The notes under the pieces: generated by a model
What the model saw: the letters and a program-made list of their open reading frames with translations, nothing else
Databases searched by the model: none
What the model was told of the DNA's origin: nothing
Shown here: one piece after another, positions 15,939-18,324 of the stretch
Layout of the letters: every line of letters begins with the position of its first letter
How positions within the stretch are numbered: the first letter of the stretch is position 1
Position numbers and translations under genes: made by a program
Origin: JAHEJX01 sp041605955
GTDB lineage: Bacteria; Actinomycetota; Acidimicrobiia; Spongiisociales; UBA5794
Direction of reading: 5' to 3'
Assembly (NCBI GenBank): GCA_041605955.1
Contig: JBFIXI010000077.1
Coordinates: forward strand, 1 to 18,324
DNA: 18,324 nucleotides

Positions 15939-16382
15939 CTAGTCGGGCTTGATGGGATAGAGGAGCTCGAAGCGTTCCAAAACCATTGGAGTGTCTTCGT
16001 CAATGCGAGTCTCCTGCTCGAAGAAGAACCACATGTGTGCCTGACGCCACCAGGCAAGAGTGCGGTCTCCCTCACCCTCATCCCAGGCGAACGCTTCGTC
16101 AACGTCCCCAAACCTGCGGATCTCGACTTGGGTGGTCCTGATCACGCAGACCGGTACACCTGCACCATCCAAGATCACGCTCAGATCACCGGCCTTGGGC
16201 ATAGGAACCGTTTCGTCCTCGAATTCAGAGAGCAGCCCGGCCGTGGCTCGCTTGGGACCGTCCCGTACTAGAAGTGCGAGTTCTGTTGCGAGGTCGGGCA
16301 TTGCATCGGCAAATGCCCAGGCTTCGTATTCACCTTCGATCCCGGTGGCGTTGACAAACTCTGCCCAGAACTCCCCGACCAT
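15939..16382 (-). CDS. ASCH-domain protein
   Basis: The protein has 147 residues from ATG 16382. It shows a typical ASCH layout: FWAEFVNATG and AWAFADAMPDLATELALLV in the N-terminal helices, GPKRATAGLLSEFE, MPKAGDLSVILDGAGVPVCV with the conserved GD and G, then IRTTQVEIRRFGDVDEAFAWDEGEGDRTLAWW, and RFELLYP at the end. ASCH domains have an RNA-binding PUA-like fold; some members hydrolyse N4-acetylcytidine, but the substrate here is not known. The same frame is open to 16691, but the extension is Arg-rich and antisense-like and overlaps the lipoprotein gene. The start lies 41 nt after the lipoprotein stop, has no Shine-Dalgarno, and follows a TANNNT hexamer by seven bases, so it is probably leaderless. 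Confidence 0.88.
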   Translation of the reverse strand: MVGEFWAEFVNATGIEGEYEAWAFADAMPDLATELALLVRDGPKRATAGLLSEFEDETVPMPKAGDLSVILDGAGVPVCVIRTTQVEIRRFGDVDEAFAWDEGEGDRTLAWWRQAHMWFFFEQETRIDEDTPMVLERFELLYPIKPD

Positions 16383-16395
16383 GCGGGGCAGACTA
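16383..16395 (-). promoter_or_regulatory. Candidate leaderless promoter: TANNNT -10 seven bases before ATG
   Basis: On the minus strand TAGTCT (16395-16390) is followed by seven bases and the ATG at 16382. The layout is identical to those at 3994 and 8257. No clear -35 is seen. Confidence 0.5.
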
Positions 16396-16423
16396 GGAGC
16401 AGCGCACCAGCCTGCGAGCCGCC

Positions 16424-17416
16424 TCAGCCAGTGGCGTTGGCCAGCGCGGTGCCGGCGAGCGCGGCGAGCTGATCGGTCGTCGCCGCCGGGCTCACGTTGG
16501 CGACCAGGACGCTGATCACGGTGTTGCCCTGCTTGGCGTAGAGGAACGGGGTGCCCAGACCGGTCGTCAGGAACGCCTCGTCGCCGATGCCTTCGATGAA
16601 CTCGACCTCGTTCCAAGCAGCCGGCAGGTAGAAGATCGGGCCGGCGTGCACCACCTCGATGAAGGCGGCGTCGGCGCCGCGGAAGCGGCACTGCTCCCCG
16701 ACTCCCTCGATTGCTTCGACCTCGGTGGAGTAGTCGTCTCCGATGAGCGGGATGACCTCCGCCGGCCCCAGCAGATCACAGGCACTCTCCGCGGCCTCCA
16801 CCCCGGGACATCCCAAGTCGACGATATCAGCTCCGAGGAGATCAGTGGGCGGCTCGTGGTCCGCCAGCTGGGCGGCAGCGTCCTCGAAGAGTTGGGTGAC
16901 CTCGGCGACTGTTATCCCCAGCGCGGCATAGAGCTCATCGATCGTCATCTCGTCGCCTTCGATGTCGGCCGCCAGCCGCTCGAGGTCAGCCGCGGAGAGG
17001 CCGCGGGCGTCGGCCATGTCGAAAACCGTGGAGTAGAGGTCTGCCAGCGTCTGCGCCTGGTCGGCGTACTCGGGAGGGGCCGTTCGCGCCATCGCCGCAG
17101 ACTCGGCGACGAGCTCGGGGACCTTGGCCAGCAGATAGAGATCTTGGCTGCCCTCGCCAGCGAGATCGCTGAAGGCGGACAGGACGAGAATCGAAGACAC
17201 GCTCCCGGTGGCCTGGCAGAAAGCCCCGAGGTCGGGAGTTGTGCCCATGGTCGTCGACCTTGCCGGAAGCGTCTCGGCTGGGGCCGGTGCGGAGGTCGCC
17301 GTCGGCGCCGCCGCAACCGACGCGGTGGTGGGCGCGGCCGCCGGCTGGGTGTCGCCACACCCTCCCGCCACAAGCGAGACGGCGACGGCCAGCAAGGCGA
17401 TGGAGCAGCGCAACAT
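16424..17416 (-). CDS. Predicted lipoprotein with DUF3558-like C-terminal part
   Basis: The protein has 330 residues from ATG 17416, preceded by GAAGGGACC. Residues 1-20 are a lipoprotein signal (LRCSIALLAVAVSLVAGGC) with acylated Cys20, so the mature protein is probably tethered to the outer face of the membrane. A low-complexity Ala/Pro/Thr linker follows to about residue 55. Residues about 60-190 are helical and acidic (LGAFCQATGSVSS, LADLYSTVFDMADA). The C-terminal part begins ESACDLLGPAEVIPLIGDDY, has a second Cys in GEQCRF, and ends SPAATTDQLAALAGTAL; this resembles DUF3558-type actinobacterial lipoproteins. Function unknown. An in-frame ATG at 17455 would put 13 polar residues before the signal and is rejected. 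Confidence 0.85.
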   Translation of the reverse strand: MLRCSIALLAVAVSLVAGGCGDTQPAAAPTTASVAAAPTATSAPAPAETLPARSTTMGTTPDLGAFCQATGSVSSILVLSAFSDLAGEGSQDLYLLAKVPELVAESAAMARTAPPEYADQAQTLADLYSTVFDMADARGLSAADLERLAADIEGDEMTIDELYAALGITVAEVTQLFEDAAAQLADHEPPTDLLGADIVDLGCPGVEAAESACDLLGPAEVIPLIGDDYSTEVEAIEGVGEQCRFRGADAAFIEVVHAGPIFYLPAAWNEVEFIEGIGDEAFLTTGLGTPFLYAKQGNTVISVLVANVSPAATTDQLAALAGTALANATG

Positions 17417-17513
17417 GGTCCCTTCGGTCGGATCTCCGGGAATATCGGCCGGCACGATGTCGGCTTGACGACTCAGCCGTCCGGTGGCTCGATGATGGGT
17501 GGGAAAGGGGTTC

Positions 17514-17529
17514 GGCCCGGACTCGGGCC
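17514..17529 (-). terminator. Short GC hairpin just after the gerW-like gene
   Basis: On the minus strand GGCCCG and CGGGCC form a 6-bp stem with a four-base loop. It begins 7 nt after the stop codon and is followed by GAACCCCTTTCCC. It may end the right-hand operon before the lipoprotein gene; the weak T-content keeps confidence low. Confidence 0.4.
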
Positions 17530-17536
17530 CGATGCG

Positions 17537-17893
17537 TCAGCGCAACGCCCGCCGTACGCCCACGGCCGCCAGCACAACCGTGACTGCCACCTTGGTGAGG
17601 TCGAGCAGCGGGGTCACCTCCACCCGACTCCGCGTAATGCGAATCACCGCCACCGGACGGCCCTGGGAGACACCACCGCCGCCGGCGCCCCCGCCACCCT
17701 CGTCGTCGCGGCCGCTGCCGCCGCCGAAGCCGAACCCGCCGGCACGCTCCCACGCCGCCGCCGTGATCACAACATCGTCGCCCATCGGTTGCGGCGCGGA
17801 GAAGACCGTTCCCGGGGCGGCGTCTCCGAAGAGGCGCTGCAGCAACCGCTCGGCACGGCCGGCGACCGCATTCACGTTGTCGATGGCACTCAC
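17537..17893 (-). CDS. GerW/YtfJ-family protein
   Basis: This 118-residue protein has the layout of the GerW (YtfJ, sporulation-associated) family: an N-terminal helix (NVNAVAGRAERLLQRLFG), GTVFSAPQPMGDDVVITAAAW, a long Gly-rich loop (GGFGFGGGS to GGGG, about 53-75), then RPVAVIRITRSRVEVTPLLD and a hydrophobic C-terminus (LTKVAVTVVLAAVGV). In Bacillus the family is linked to spore germination; in actinobacteria its role is unclear, and nothing in this window suggests endospores. The start is GTG 17893, overlapping the stop of the upstream small gene (GTGA), with GGAGG seven bases upstream. This indicates coupled translation in an operon. Confidence 0.82.
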   Translation of the reverse strand: MSAIDNVNAVAGRAERLLQRLFGDAAPGTVFSAPQPMGDDVVITAAAWERAGGFGFGGGSGRDDEGGGGAGGGGVSQGRPVAVIRITRSRVEVTPLLDLTKVAVTVVLAAVGVRRALR

Positions 17894-18147
17894 TTGCGAA
17901 CCTCCGCGATGAACAGGGCCAGGAAGACCGCCAACAATCCCGCCAGCTTGGCGATCGCCACCACATCGGGAATGGGATAAGTGCGGCCGGCGCGCTGTAC
18001 CGCCCGGGGCCGCACGTAGCTGGCGCCGATGCCCGCCCCTCCGAAGACCGACAGCCTGACCGACAGCCGTTCGGTGACCATCACGTAGGGGATACCGACC
18101 GGGTCGAGCCCTTCGGTGGCGGTTCGGGTGCGTTCAACATTCAACAT
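17890..18147 (-). CDS. Small protein with C-terminal membrane helix, upstream partner of GerW-like gene
   Basis: The protein has 85 residues from ATG 18147, with GGTGG six bases upstream; GTG 18150 is a less well spaced alternative. The N-terminal half is beta-like and polar (RLSVRLSVFGGAGIGASYVRP). The C-terminus is one hydrophobic helix (VVAIAKLAGLLAVFLALFIAEV) ending in RK, suggesting a tail-anchored membrane protein. I do not recognise the family. It sits 11 nt after the preceding gene and overlaps the GerW-like gene by 4 nt, so these three genes are probably one transcript with a shared function. Confidence 0.7.
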   Translation of the reverse strand: MLNVERTRTATEGLDPVGIPYVMVTERLSVRLSVFGGAGIGASYVRPRAVQRAGRTYPIPDVVAIAKLAGLLAVFLALFIAEVRK

Positions 18148-18158
18148 CACGGCCCACC

Positions 18159-18324
18159 TTATCTCAGATGCACCCGCTCCAGGTCCGTATAGCGCGCCCC
18201 GCCGCTGCCGGTGATCGACTCGTAGAGAACCACGGAATCGACCGGGAGCTTGTTGGGAAACTTGGGAAACTCGGCGACCAGCCGGCTCAGATCTTGGGCC
18301 GGGCGCACCCGGGCCAGGCTGAGA
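18159..18324 (-). CDS. C-terminal 54 residues of an unidentified protein (5' end beyond window)
   Basis: The frame is open from the right edge to a TAA at 18159-18161. It encodes VRPAQDLSRLVAEFPKFP, then NKLPVDSVVLYESITGSG and GARYTDLERVHLR at the end. The TAA is embedded in TAAGGTGG, which serves as the ribosome site of the next gene, typical of a tightly packed operon. Too little is present to name it. Confidence 0.65.
   Translation of the reverse strand, partial: LSLARVRPAQDLSRLVAEFPKFPNKLPVDSVVLYESITGSGGARYTDLERVHLR

Noticed and set aside
4003..17264. Near-identical 20-mers (CATGGTCGTCGACCT-GCCGG) at about 4006 and 17246
   Set aside because: One lies at the start of the DUF4440 gene and the other is antisense inside the lipoprotein gene; flanks do not match, so this looks like chance in GTCGAC-rich DNA.

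Overview
The window is high-GC DNA from an actinobacterium. A deep-branching class such as Acidimicrobiia is my best guess, not a proven placement. The evidence is: (i) an actinobacterial/mycobacterial-type SOS box (CGAAC-GTGT-GTTCG) upstream of recA; (ii) the order recA-rny-miaB-miaA-dapF, with an RNase Y gene that mycobacteria lack; (iii) several genes whose ATG sits exactly 7 nt after a TANNNT -10 hexamer and has no Shine-Dalgarno, the layout of leaderless actinobacterial mRNAs; and (iv) a GerW/YtfJ-family gene.

Layout, left to right. 1-3848 (minus, runs off the left edge) is a giant secreted modular protein. It has a signal peptide, an N-terminal beta-rich domain, five tandem-95/cadherin-like repeats interleaved with three PKD-type domains, and at least three further Ig-like repeats. 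4007-4435 (plus) is a small DUF4440/SnoaL-like protein. 4549-5031 (minus) is the copper-binding C-terminal end of a multicopper oxidase with the rest missing. 5066-8133 (minus) is the compact operon miaB-miaA-dapF (tRNA A37 modification plus meso-DAP synthesis). 8270-9334 (plus) is a flavoprotein of the nitronate monooxygenase family, convergent with rny. 9322-10857 (minus) is RNase Y, preceded by a 250-nt spacer with a perfect 11-bp hairpin. 11155-12234 (minus) is recA, with an SOS box and a candidate -10.

12344-12986 is a gene-poor stretch with a possible degraded IS200/IS605-type (TnpB) remnant and its terminal hairpin. 12987-15446 (plus) is a subtilisin-family protease with an intact catalytic triad but no signal peptide. 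15447-15938 has no convincing gene. The right end (15939-18324, all minus) holds an ASCH-domain protein, a lipoprotein with a DUF3558-like C-terminal part, a GerW-like protein, a small membrane-anchored protein and the 3' end of one more gene. The last three are overlapping or tightly spaced and look like one operon.

The central part (dapF to recA) is housekeeping; both flanks look accessory. I did not find a clear new defence or mobile system. The most interesting signals are residue changes at catalytic positions (DapF second catalytic Cys to Ser; MiaA P-loop Gly to Ala; NMO catalytic His missing), the recurrent leaderless-promoter layout, the repeat architecture of the surface protein, the orphan multicopper oxidase tail and the possible TnpB remnant.
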